DNA of 26,291 nt from a virus. Shown piece by piece: positions 7,103 to 16,072 of this stretch (position 1 is its first letter; each line of letters opens with the position of its first letter). The position numbers and the translations under genes are program-made. Below the pieces are notes generated by a model. That model searched no databases, was not told the DNA's origin, and was given only the letters and a program-made list of their open reading frames with translations. The stretch lies in the IMG/VR virus record IMGVR_UViG_3300009705_000095, positions 1-26,291 of that record. One strand, written 5' to 3'.

Positions 7103-7811
7103 ACTAGTAAAGATTTATGATGGCATGACATTCAGCCTTGCCACAGGAGAAGTACTTTCTCATGGTGACGTTACCTACCATGCTGAAAAAGATATTACAC
7201 AATGCGGTGGTGGTGGCCCATCAACTCAGGTATCAACCTCTGGGTTTGCTAAAGAGTATAAGCCTCAGATCGCAGGTATGATGGCAGACGCTAAAGGTAT
7301 GTACGATGCAGGTCAGCTGGGTCAGGTCGCAGGGTTCACGCAGACAGGCTTAGACGCACAACAGGCAGGTATCGCAGCAGCTAATAACCAGACAGGTATG
7401 GCTAACAACATGATGAACATTGCCAATCAACCTGTGGATCTCTCAGGTCAGAGGGCAGCTTCACTTCAGCAAGCACAAGGCGCACTGGGTACTAACTCAC
7501 AGGCAGCAGGTGGATATAACAGCCTTGGGGGTTCACGTCAGAGCCTCAACCAAGCTGGCATTGAGAACAACCTTGCTGCTTCCTTTGCAGGTATAGACCA
7601 GCAAGCACAACAGAATCAAATGGCTAACCTTAACTCTGCTATGCAGATGCAAGGTCAAGGTGCACAGACAATGGGTATGGTTGGTCAGGCTCAACAAGCA
7701 CAGAACCAAGCTCAAAAGGATTCTGCTTACACAGCTCTTGCTCAACAGATAGGTTTGTTCTCTGGCATTGCGCCTAAGGAACAAACAACTAATAAAACTG
7801 GGGGTAAGTAG
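7095..7811 (+). CDS. Q/A/N-rich internal virion (ejection) protein
   Basis: The product is 238 residues from the ATG at 7095. After about 30 ordinary residues there is a CGGGGPST turn, and the remainder is strongly enriched in Gln, Ala, Asn, Gly and Met, with repeated A-Q-Q and Q-G/A pairs and long predicted helices. It has almost no aromatic residues after residue 90. This composition is typical of podovirus proteins that are packaged in the capsid core and ejected with DNA (compare P22 gp7/gp20 and T7 gp14 in type, not in alignment). It overlaps the gp13-like gene by 8 bases and leads the ejection-protein run. Confidence 0.65.
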   Translation: MSKLVKIYDGMTFSLATGEVLSHGDVTYHAEKDITQCGGGGPSTQVSTSGFAKEYKPQIAGMMADAKGMYDAGQLGQVAGFTQTGLDAQQAGIAAANNQTGMANNMMNIANQPVDLSGQRAASLQQAQGALGTNSQAAGGYNSLGGSRQSLNQAGIENNLAASFAGIDQQAQQNQMANLNSAMQMQGQGAQTMGMVGQAQQAQNQAQKDSAYTALAQQIGLFSGIAPKEQTTNKTGGK

Positions 7812-7813
7812 TC

Positions 7814-8395
7814 ATGGCTCAACAAGGCTTTAACCCCTTTGCTCCACAGATGTCACAACAACAACAACCACAGGTGCAAGGGTTTCAGTCACCCAATGTA
7901 GCTATGCAATCAAAACCCGGACTTATGGAAACGATTGCACCTACAGTTATGCAGCAAGCTATGAGTTCAGACGCAGCAGGTTCTATTGCTAAGGGTGCAG
8001 TAGACTTAGGTAAGCAAGGTGCTATGGATGCATGGAGTGCGCTTACAGGTCCATCACAGTATCCTGCTGGAACTGCACCAGTATCCGCACTGTCTAACGC
8101 ATCAGCCGCAGCACCTGTGGCACAAACACTAGGTGAGCTATCAGCTAATGGGCTTATTGGCACTGGCGTTACTGCCGCAGCTCCAACCTTAGCAGCCACA
8201 GGGGCTACCGCTGCAGAGATAGCCGCAGGTGCAGGTGCGTTTGCAGCCCCAGTAGCTACAACAGTTGCATCAACAGTAGCCCCTACAGTAGCAGCAGGTA
8301 CCGTGGCAGGTGCAGCCCCACTGGCATTAATGGCAGGTCCATTTGCCCCATTGGTAATCGGTGGCATGATGCTAGCCGCTAACTCAGGTAAATAA
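7814..8395 (+). CDS. Ala-rich hydrophobic ejection protein, T7 gp14-like in build
   Basis: The product is 193 residues, almost the length of T7 gp14 (196). The N-terminus is Gln/Pro-rich; residues about 70-193 are dominated by Ala, Val, Thr, Pro and Gly, with several stretches capable of entering a membrane, the last being at about 170-189 (LALMAGPFAPLVIGGMML). In T7, gp14 inserts in the outer membrane during ejection. The shared size, position and composition suggest a similar pore-forming job here, but I see no alignable motif. It starts 2 bases after the previous stop. Confidence 0.65.
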   Translation: MAQQGFNPFAPQMSQQQQPQVQGFQSPNVAMQSKPGLMETIAPTVMQQAMSSDAAGSIAKGAVDLGKQGAMDAWSALTGPSQYPAGTAPVSALSNASAAAPVAQTLGELSANGLIGTGVTAAAPTLAATGATAAEIAAGAGAFAAPVATTVASTVAPTVAAGTVAGAAPLALMAGPFAPLVIGGMMLAANSGK

Positions 8396-8407
8396 GAGGT
8401 ATTATAT

Positions 8408-9571
8408 ATGAGTTGGATAACTCCAGAGTTACTCGATGCTCTCCGTATGGTAGAATCTAGTGGAAATAATAAAGCTGTATCCTCAGCTGGTGCTGTAGGT
8501 GAGTACCAATTCATGCCTGAAAATGTACATGATATGGGGTATGGTGTAGATAAGTTTGACCCCAAGAATCCCGAAGAAGCACGTAAAGCTGCAGCCCAAT
8601 ACTTAAGCGGTATGCAAGAGCATCATGGCTGGACACCTGAGCAAACCTTACAGGCTTACAACTGGGGTCCGGGTAACATGAAGAAGTACCTTTCCAATTC
8701 AGGATTAGACACTGATATAACTATGCCTGATGAAACTTCAAATTATGTAGGTAAGTTTTCCCAGTTTGGGTGGTCTCCTTCTGAAAAAGGAGGAATACAG
8801 ATTGCACAAGAATCTGTTAAACCAATAGATAATATACCAAGAGTTACAGCTGGACTTCCTAGTTTTTCTTTTGATAAGATTGTTGAAATGTTCAGTGATA
8901 AAAACACTGAAGAGACAAAACCTGTATCGGAGATAAAGAAAATGGCAACACAAGAAGCTCAGGCTTACTTTCAAGATTTTAAGACCTTAGATTCATTACC
9001 AAGTATGGACAGTCGTCTAATGGCACCTATGCAACAACTGGTTGAGGAAAAAGTAATACCTGTAAACAGCTATAGTCCGGGCGTAGATATGAATGAAAAC
9101 CCTAAACCAATGTATCCACTTGCTGGTGGATTAACTCAAGAACCACTTGATACGGGTCCAGCACAGTTTGCTGATATTGAAACATTATTTAATGAACCAA
9201 GAACATATGTACCTGCCAGCGGACGTACGGATGCATATAGTTATATTGATAATACTATACCACCACATGCCTCTGAGTTTAGTCAGGCTTATGTAGCACC
9301 TGCAGGTAGAGAACCAGCGGGAGTAGCTGTTGAACAACCTGCTTTAACTCTTGCACAACGTGGGGTAAATCCAAACGCTATATACCCATTACAAAATGGT
9401 ACAGTTGTAGATCAGTCTGGAAAACCTGTCAGGTCTGGTAACAATAATGTTATTGGTCTCCCAACACAGAACGCAGCTTACGCAGCCCCTGCTGGTGGTA
9501 AAGGCGCTAACGCAACACCTCAGTCAGCTATAGATCAGCTAACGGGTATCAAAGGATTTGGAGGTAAGTAA
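8408..9571 (+). CDS. virion lytic transglycosylase (SLT/lysozyme-like) with long disordered tail
   Basis: The product is 387 residues. Residues 1-100 form a lytic transglycosylase domain: VESSGN with catalytic Glu16, then SSAGAVGEYQFMP (25-37), a DPKNPEEA segment (51-58), and AYNWGPGN (83-90), the order found in the SLT family and in the N-terminal domain of T7 gp16. From about residue 120 the sequence is Pro/Asn/Gly-rich with low predicted order. The enzyme should cleave peptidoglycan glycan strands locally so the ejection channel can cross the cell wall. In T7 this activity is the first domain of the giant gp16; here it is a separate gene placed before the giants. The stop overlaps the next ATG by one base (TAATG). 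Confidence 0.85.
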   Translation: MSWITPELLDALRMVESSGNNKAVSSAGAVGEYQFMPENVHDMGYGVDKFDPKNPEEARKAAAQYLSGMQEHHGWTPEQTLQAYNWGPGNMKKYLSNSGLDTDITMPDETSNYVGKFSQFGWSPSEKGGIQIAQESVKPIDNIPRVTAGLPSFSFDKIVEMFSDKNTEETKPVSEIKKMATQEAQAYFQDFKTLDSLPSMDSRLMAPMQQLVEEKVIPVNSYSPGVDMNENPKPMYPLAGGLTQEPLDTGPAQFADIETLFNEPRTYVPASGRTDAYSYIDNTIPPHASEFSQAYVAPAGREPAGVAVEQPALTLAQRGVNPNAIYPLQNGTVVDQSGKPVRSGNNNVIGLPTQNAAYAAPAGGKGANATPQSAIDQLTGIKGFGGK

Positions 9572-12030
9572 TGTTACAAGATTTATTCGATGAACTATGG
9601 GGTAATAAAGCAAATGCTAACGCTTCCTTACGAGATAAGCTGGGACTACCCCCTCAGAAAAGCGTAATGCAAAAGAGTATCGATTCAAGGACAGGTGTTA
9701 ACTACCCACACTCAGATACAACACGACAAGCTATTCTTAGTGATCAGAAAGAGCGGCTACAGCAAGCACGTCAGGCAAAGGGTGTACCTAGTCAGTCATC
9801 TATCCCGAAGGCTACAGGACCTCAACAAATGAACCTACCTCTTGGAGGTGGTCAATCAGGTGCTTCTCAGTTTAAGCCACCATTCCAAGGACCATCTGTG
9901 CCACCTTCACCTCAAATGGATCTTGATTTTAATTCGACTAAGCCATCTGTTAAAGTACCTGTTAATAATAAACTACCTGTACCCACTAACAAACCTAACT
10001 GGGTCCCCGGAAGTAGCAGGGGTGCTAATAGTCCAGCAATGACTTGGTGGGATAATAACGCTAATGTTAAGACTAAAGCTGTTAACCCTGCAAGTGCAGC
10101 AGCCTTAGGTGTTACAGGTTTACTCCACTCGCCTATGCTTGGTAACCCTGAAGATAATGAAGAGTGGGTTGCATCTCAAGTTGAACGAGGTGTTTATCCT
10201 GAGGGATATACCTTATCAACTGTACGTTTAGAAAAAGAATTAACTAAAGATGAAGGTTCTGTCTCTGAAGATCTTACCAGTAAGTATGACGCTGCAGTGG
10301 GTAAACTTGCTGTGCTGGCAGAAGCTGGTGCAAGTCAAGATGTTCTTGATTCTGTTCAGAAAGAAATTAATCTTTTAGATTCTCAAATAAAGTCAGCATC
10401 AGGTGGTGGTCTTACTTCTAACTCTACTCAACTAGAGAAACGTAGGCAGGAACTACTTTCTGAAAAGAAAGATATAGATGCTAAAGTTTTAGAACTATCA
10501 AAGGGTAATATGTTTACTCAGTTAGGTATTATGGATGCCCCTAACGCTGAAGATATGAATAAGATACTAGACAATAGCGGAACCTTTGGTGTTAGTGTTC
10601 GTCAACAAATGACTAACAACGCACAAGCATTAGCAGACTTAGATAAGATACAAGCCATGCGTAAAACAACAGAAGATCTACAGACTAAGGTATCAGAAGA
10701 TACAGAGGTACAAGATCTCATAGCAGAGATGGAGAAACTAGGTCCAGAGGATCCCATTGACCCTAACTTAGGGGCTGAAGCGCAGATCAAGATTGAAAAA
10801 GTTTCCAAGGTAGTTACTAAAGGTTGGTTTGACGGTGTCGATCTTAGTAAGATGATGTCTGCAGCTGGTGACTTCTTAGGTGACATATGGGCTGACCCTG
10901 CTGTTAAGAGTGCGTTAACTTACTATGTAGGTTCTCGTCTTATGGGTTACTCTGCAAGTGGTTCAGGTATGGCTGCTGGTGAAGTATATGTTAAGGGTGT
11001 TGAACAACAGAATAAGATTGATGTGGTTAACGCTAAAGCTGACAAGGATGCTGCTATAGCTGCTAAGAAAGCTGCTCAACCTGACATGTCAAAGACTGTT
11101 GAAATGTTTGACCGTAACTCTAAGAAAATAGTTAGCGGTAATATGGCACCTAATGGAGACTTTTATCTTCCGGGATCTGACATAGCCTTTAACGCAGCTA
11201 AAGCTGGACTTGTCACATATAAGTCTGGACTTAAAGATCATAGAACCTTTGAAGAAATAGATAACGATATGATTACGTACTCTAACGATGCTGTTGTAGA
11301 TGCAATTTCACTTCTTGATGAAGAGTCTTTCCCTTATATTGACCAAGTAAAACGTTTGTTTAGTGATGGTCAAGCAGTCGACTCTATGGTTCTTCACGCT
11401 TCTCGTAGGTTAAAAGAGCAAGGTGTAGACTATGGTACAACTGCATTTAGGGCAGCACTTTCAGGTACTCTTAAAACTGAAATAGAAAAGATTGCAAAGA
11501 ATGGCGGTACAGATACTAACGAATCTATGATGAAGGATCTTATCGGTGCTGTTGAAGCTAACTGGCTTAAGTCTAATCTATTGAAGCAAGGTGCTGTGCC
11601 TAAGTTTGTATTAGGTAAGTACACAGATTGGGGTAAAGACGGTAAAGGTATGAAGTATGACAGTGACTTTGAGTTATCTTCTGTAGATACTTCAAAGTTG
11701 TTTAAAACAGCTTCAGGTATTAACGAAGCTTTTCTTTTGACTGCTGATGAAAAATATCCAAAGCAGATAGCTAAAAACCATAGCATCATAACTCAAACTA
11801 AAACAATACAAAAGTTAGCTATGATCTTTAAGAACGAGGTTATGACTAATAAAGCTGCAGCTAAACATTGGCAACAGATTGCAGATAAGACTGATTCAAA
11901 TGCTTTTAGTTCTTGGCTTCAAAGTTCAAGTATGGATGATGCTCAAGCCCCTAGTAAGTATAATGGTCTTAATCAAGAATCGATAATGTCTCAAGTAGAA
12001 AAACTCTATGACAAGCAGTTTAAAAAATAA
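9571..12030 (+). CDS. large internal virion protein, 819 residues
   Basis: This is a large late protein lying between the transglycosylase and the nuclease-bearing giant. Residues 1-150 are Pro/Gln/Ser-rich and probably disordered. Residues about 230-390 are long charged helices suited to a coiled coil (repeated L-x2-E/K patterns). A mildly hydrophobic Gly/Ala stretch lies around 443-480, followed by mixed helical sequence rich in Lys and Asp. No catalytic motif is visible. Size and position make it comparable to T7 gp15, which builds the middle of the ejection tube. Translation is coupled to the preceding gene through a one-base overlap. Confidence 0.7.
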   Translation: MLQDLFDELWGNKANANASLRDKLGLPPQKSVMQKSIDSRTGVNYPHSDTTRQAILSDQKERLQQARQAKGVPSQSSIPKATGPQQMNLPLGGGQSGASQFKPPFQGPSVPPSPQMDLDFNSTKPSVKVPVNNKLPVPTNKPNWVPGSSRGANSPAMTWWDNNANVKTKAVNPASAAALGVTGLLHSPMLGNPEDNEEWVASQVERGVYPEGYTLSTVRLEKELTKDEGSVSEDLTSKYDAAVGKLAVLAEAGASQDVLDSVQKEINLLDSQIKSASGGGLTSNSTQLEKRRQELLSEKKDIDAKVLELSKGNMFTQLGIMDAPNAEDMNKILDNSGTFGVSVRQQMTNNAQALADLDKIQAMRKTTEDLQTKVSEDTEVQDLIAEMEKLGPEDPIDPNLGAEAQIKIEKVSKVVTKGWFDGVDLSKMMSAAGDFLGDIWADPAVKSALTYYVGSRLMGYSASGSGMAAGEVYVKGVEQQNKIDVVNAKADKDAAIAAKKAAQPDMSKTVEMFDRNSKKIVSGNMAPNGDFYLPGSDIAFNAAKAGLVTYKSGLKDHRTFEEIDNDMITYSNDAVVDAISLLDEESFPYIDQVKRLFSDGQAVDSMVLHASRRLKEQGVDYGTTAFRAALSGTLKTEIEKIAKNGGTDTNESMMKDLIGAVEANWLKSNLLKQGAVPKFVLGKYTDWGKDGKGMKYDSDFELSSVDTSKLFKTASGINEAFLLTADEKYPKQIAKNHSIITQTKTIQKLAMIFKNEVMTNKAAAKHWQQIADKTDSNAFSSWLQSSSMDDAQAPSKYNGLNQESIMSQVEKLYDKQFKK

Positions 12031-12031
12031 C

Positions 12032-12036
12032 AGGAG
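12032..12036 (+). promoter_or_regulatory. Shine-Dalgarno site that decides the start at 12044
   Basis: AGGAG is followed after 7 bases by the ATG at 12044. An upstream in-frame ATG at 12008 lies inside the preceding gene and has no such site, so the shorter product (1341 residues) is preferred. Confidence 0.75.
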
Positions 12037-12043
12037 AAACACT

Positions 12044-15000
12044 ATGGCAAATGGTCTTGTAGTAGATCTAAGTTCTGCACTCTCACAACAAGAAGAGGCT
12101 ACTCAAGGCCCTAACCCCGTAGCCCAAGAAGACTTTTATGACTACGCTTCCCCACAACAGTATACTATTGGAGACACCTCATGGCGTTTCTTAGATGGTG
12201 ATACAATTAAAGACTCTGTAACAGGGGAGTCTGTCAGACTACGTGGTATTAACACAAGAGAAACTTCTAAGTTTCTTGAGGACTCTAGTTTTAAACAGGG
12301 AGAACTTGGTGGTGATGCAGCGACTGCTTACATCTGGGATCTCGCACAGAAACATGGCTTCACTACTGTTATAAAATCAGGAGAAAAAGGTCATCATGGT
12401 AGAGCTATGGGGGATCTTGTGGATAAGGATGGAAACTCTTTTGTAGATACCCTACTTAGGACAGGTGTTGCCAGCCCTTGGCATTTTTCAGATGACTCTG
12501 ATGTTTCATTGTCTAGTTGGGGTATTGCAGCTGAAGCTGGAAAACCAAATGAACCTACGGATTCTTACGAAAATGCAAGGCAAGCAATATATGAGGCAGA
12601 GACCGATCAGTATGGCGGCTTACCTATACAGAAGTTAATGGCATTTGATGCTGCTGAGTACCAAGCAAACCCAGAATTATATATGGGGATGAAGCAAATA
12701 AACAAAGGTGCTGACTATAAGGGTAGGTCTCGTACTCCCTTTGGTACTGGCTATGACACTGGTTTTGCAACACTATACAAGTCTCTTAACAGGCTTGGAG
12801 AAGCTCTTGCAAACAGAGTAGGTGCGGAGGAAACAGAAGCTAGTTTTGCTGCTGATGCTTCTGTTAATCAAGATTATATTAATGCATTACCTACTGTTAA
12901 AATGGATGTTACCGAAATTGATTGGACTTCTTTTGATGAGATAACAACAGGTATGTCAGGTATGCTGGGTACATCTCTGCCTTTTATGGGGGCAACAATG
13001 TTAGGTATGGTAGCAGCCCCTGCAACTTCGGGGACTTCTTTAGCCTTACCTGTATCAATGTACACAGGTATGGTTCTTGACACTATGGAAGGTAAGGTTG
13101 AAGATAAGAATCTTGGCATAGCGATAGTGGCTGGCGCTGCTATGACGTTCTTAGACAGGTTAGGTATCAAGGGTTTTGTATCTCCTTCGATGATGATTAC
13201 AAAAGAAGGTAGGGATCAAGCCATAAAAGCTATTGCTAAAAGTAAATCTATTAGTGAGGGTGAAGCATCTAAACTTCTCCTTAACTTCTCTAAGAAAGAG
13301 ATGTTAACTTACATTGATGACGCTAAAGCTTTTGGAGCTAATCAAATACTTAAAGGTAATCTGTTTAGGGAAGGTGTTAAGAGTCTTACTAAATCAACTT
13401 TGGGTGAAGGGGCTACGGAAGCACTTCAGGAATTAACAGAGTACACTGCTGCTGTTATTGGTTCTGAAAAAGAATGGGACTACGATGAGATAGAGAACCG
13501 TATGACTAATGCTATTGTTGCAGGTGGTCTTATGGGTGCTGGTTTTGCTACGCCCGGAGTTGCAGTTCAAGTAGGTGATTGGAAATCTATTGTAGATTTT
13601 GAAGGGGTTGATGATGGTAGGTTTGATAATATTAACACTAAGTACCGTAAGGAAGAAGAGTCTGAGTTTGGATACGTAAGATCTGTAGAAGAAGTTTCTG
13701 AGAAAGTACGTGCGGAGTATGACAAAAACTATACTGATAACAAAGGTGTCAAAGGTGATGACCATATAAATGACCTTGCGGATAAGCATAAACTTCCCGG
13801 AACTACAATTGAGCACATTAAAGCTTTTATACACAATCCTTTAGTAGCAGTAAGAGCAGCTGTTCGTGATACGTTTGCAGAAGCAATGGGTAAATCTAAA
13901 ACTGTTTCTCAGATTCAAGATATCATGGGATCTGTTCGTAATAAAGTTTATAGTGGTGCTGGTTATATTCAACAACAACAACTTATGATGGCTGAGTATA
14001 GAAAATATATTGGTGAAACAGAAACAGTTGAAGCATCTTTTGATGTACCTAAAGGTATGAGTTCTAAAGGCCGTACTGATTATGTTAGCACTATTATGTA
14101 TAAGTTTTACAGAGAGGTTGTGGAACCAGCTACTAAAGCTAACTCTAGTTGGGATTGGAGTAAGGCATCACCTGATGTTTTAGCTAGAAAGGATGCTATC
14201 ATTAAGCTTGATAGCGGTATCCGTAAAAATGCTGAGGCTTTACGTAATGGTAATAACAAAGCTAAGAAGTACACTGGTGAAGAACCTATCAAATTTCTAC
14301 CTGATTGGGGTTACAGGCATAAAGGTTTTAGAAAAGAATACATTGCTAGTCATAAGGATTTATTTATAAACACCTTGACATCTTCTTATGGAATGTCACA
14401 TGCTGATGCAACTGAATTAACTAATGCTATTATTAATGAAAATCAAGTATCTACTCTTGGCGATGCATTTGATATGACAAGGGGTGGTGTGTCTCCTTCT
14501 TCACAGAAAAGACGTACGATGCACATATCAGATAGGCCTGAGTTTGATCAGTTCTTAGAGCAGAATATATTTAAGAACATGGATGATGCTTCAAGAGAGT
14601 CTGCAAGGTTTCAAGTTCACCGTAAGTTTGTTGGAAAGGATTCCATATATATTAATAGGATGCTAGCTAACGTTCGCAAAGATCTTGATAAAACAATGAA
14701 GCCTGAGGATGCTAACAGACTTTTATATAAGATTGCATACAAGCTTCGTAACATGTTGAATGCCGAGTCTGGTAACTATAATCGTATAGAGAATGAATCT
14801 ATAAAGCAAGGTCAGAAATACCTTACGCTTGTAGCAACTCTTCAGGGTTTATCTAACGCTGCGTTCTCCTCTATGCCAGAGATGGCTATGCTACCACTAG
14901 GTGTATCTCGAGATGTTCTTGTCAAGAATGCAGCCACACAGGGTTATTTGTTTGGTGAGGCTGTTGGTTCATGGATACGTAACAACGCTGTTATGTTAAG

Positions 15001-16069
15001 GATTGCACAACCTCGAGAAGACCCTACAACTTATCTTGACAGAAAGATAGCTGAGGTTAGATCTAAAGGTGAAGCGGATCCACGTTACATTTTCTATACA
15101 AACATGAAACAATTGTTAAGAGAGACTGGGTTTAAAGCACAAGAAACAGGTGCCGCAACTACCACAGGTGTTCAAGAAACTAATGAGATGACTAAAGGTC
15201 TCACTGATGCATACTTTAAGGCTAACTTTTTACATGACCAGCAAGACATGCACCGTATGGTGAGGCTTTCATTATTCAATGATTTCCTTATTGAAAAGCT
15301 AGACTTAATTGAGTCTAAGAAAGGTGAAGAAGATACTGTTGGTGTGTCCGAAGCTAAGCACATGTTAAGGGAGCTAGGAATATCCTTGCACACTATAGCG
15401 CCTATTGCTAATATGTTAAAGGAAGGTAAGGAGTTATCAGCAAATGATGCTTCAAAGTATAAGCGTGAGTTTCTTAACGGAGCTGCTAACTTTGTTAACC
15501 AAGCTGTACCTTTACCAAACGCATTCAACAGACCACTGTTCTATAGTGACCCACGTTTTGCATTACTTACTCAGTTTAATGGTTTCACTTCTACATTTAC
15601 AGCTAACCAGTTGCCGATGTTATGGGATCAACTTAAAGGTAAAGGAAGTAAAGGTTTAACGTATGGTACTTTTGCAACTATGGGAAGTATGCTTGCTCTT
15701 GCATTTATATCTCAAGGAATTAAAGATGAACTTAAGTATGGGGAGACTTCACCGTACTTAACTGATAACCAAAAGATACAACGAGCTATCTATTCAAGCG
15801 GGTTATTAGGAACTACAGAGCGTGTAATTGGGAGTAACTTTATCTTTCCTCTATACGGAAATAGCAGCTACGGTCCGGGAGAGTTTGTATGGGATAACAT
15901 TGCAGGTGAAGCAGCTGCCACAGGTACAGTTGGTCGTGTCTATGGTATGCTAGACTCAGCAATACAGAGTGACGGTGACAAGTTTATGAAGAACTTCTAT
16001 GGAAGTTTACCATTTCTTGCACCTTACAAGCATAGGCTTATGCAATATCAGTGGGGAAAAGAGGAGTAG
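12044..16069 (+). CDS. giant ejection protein with N-terminal staphylococcal-nuclease-like domain
   Basis: The product is 1341 residues. Residues about 38-148 match the SNase/thermonuclease fold. LDGDTI (50-55) aligns with the calcium-ligand loop, VRLRGINTRE (64-73) with the strand carrying SNase Arg35 and Glu43 (here R65 and E73), and GHHGRAMGDLVDKDGN followed by a LLRTGVAS stretch (117-144) with the region of Arg87 (here R120). The ligand equivalent to Asp40 is N70 and the Pro before Glu43 is R72. The remainder is not recognised; it has hydrophobic stretches near 302-345, 486-505 and 1209-1224 and a C-terminus ending in basic/aromatic residues. The location among ejection proteins suggests it enters the host with the genome, carrying a nuclease domain of unknown target. 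The polymerase-bearing giant starts 3 bases later. Confidence 0.78.
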   Translation: MANGLVVDLSSALSQQEEATQGPNPVAQEDFYDYASPQQYTIGDTSWRFLDGDTIKDSVTGESVRLRGINTRETSKFLEDSSFKQGELGGDAATAYIWDLAQKHGFTTVIKSGEKGHHGRAMGDLVDKDGNSFVDTLLRTGVASPWHFSDDSDVSLSSWGIAAEAGKPNEPTDSYENARQAIYEAETDQYGGLPIQKLMAFDAAEYQANPELYMGMKQINKGADYKGRSRTPFGTGYDTGFATLYKSLNRLGEALANRVGAEETEASFAADASVNQDYINALPTVKMDVTEIDWTSFDEITTGMSGMLGTSLPFMGATMLGMVAAPATSGTSLALPVSMYTGMVLDTMEGKVEDKNLGIAIVAGAAMTFLDRLGIKGFVSPSMMITKEGRDQAIKAIAKSKSISEGEASKLLLNFSKKEMLTYIDDAKAFGANQILKGNLFREGVKSLTKSTLGEGATEALQELTEYTAAVIGSEKEWDYDEIENRMTNAIVAGGLMGAGFATPGVAVQVGDWKSIVDFEGVDDGRFDNINTKYRKEEESEFGYVRSVEEVSEKVRAEYDKNYTDNKGVKGDDHINDLADKHKLPGTTIEHIKAFIHNPLVAVRAAVRDTFAEAMGKSKTVSQIQDIMGSVRNKVYSGAGYIQQQQLMMAEYRKYIGETETVEASFDVPKGMSSKGRTDYVSTIMYKFYREVVEPATKANSSWDWSKASPDVLARKDAIIKLDSGIRKNAEALRNGNNKAKKYTGEEPIKFLPDWGYRHKGFRKEYIASHKDLFINTLTSSYGMSHADATELTNAIINENQVSTLGDAFDMTRGGVSPSSQKRRTMHISDRPEFDQFLEQNIFKNMDDASRESARFQVHRKFVGKDSIYINRMLANVRKDLDKTMKPEDANRLLYKIAYKLRNMLNAESGNYNRIENESIKQGQKYLTLVATLQGLSNAAFSSMPEMAMLPLGVSRDVLVKNAATQGYLFGEAVGSWIRNNAVMLRIAQPREDPTTYLDRKIAEVRSKGEADPRYIFYTNMKQLLRETGFKAQETGAATTTGVQETNEMTKGLTDAYFKANFLHDQQDMHRMVRLSLFNDFLIEKLDLIESKKGEEDTVGVSEAKHMLRELGISLHTIAPIANMLKEGKELSANDASKYKREFLNGAANFVNQAVPLPNAFNRPLFYSDPRFALLTQFNGFTSTFTANQLPMLWDQLKGKGSKGLTYGTFATMGSMLALAFISQGIKDELKYGETSPYLTDNQKIQRAIYSSGLLGTTERVIGSNFIFPLYGNSSYGPGEFVWDNIAGEAAATGTVGRVYGMLDSAIQSDGDKFMKNFYGSLPFLAPYKHRLMQYQWGKEE

Positions 16070-16072
16070 CCG

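Noticed and set aside
7885-8565. A 226-codon open frame on the - strand opposite the Ala-rich protein and the start of the transglycosylase.
   Set aside because: It mirrors the Ala/Thr/Val/Pro codons of the + strand gene; it crosses two well-supported genes and has no place in a - strand operon.
11430-11789. Open frames of 100 codons or more on the - strand inside the giant late genes (also 13433-13834 and 15172-15528).
   Set aside because: They are isolated, antisense to strong coding sequence and lack ribosome-binding sites or recognisable products.
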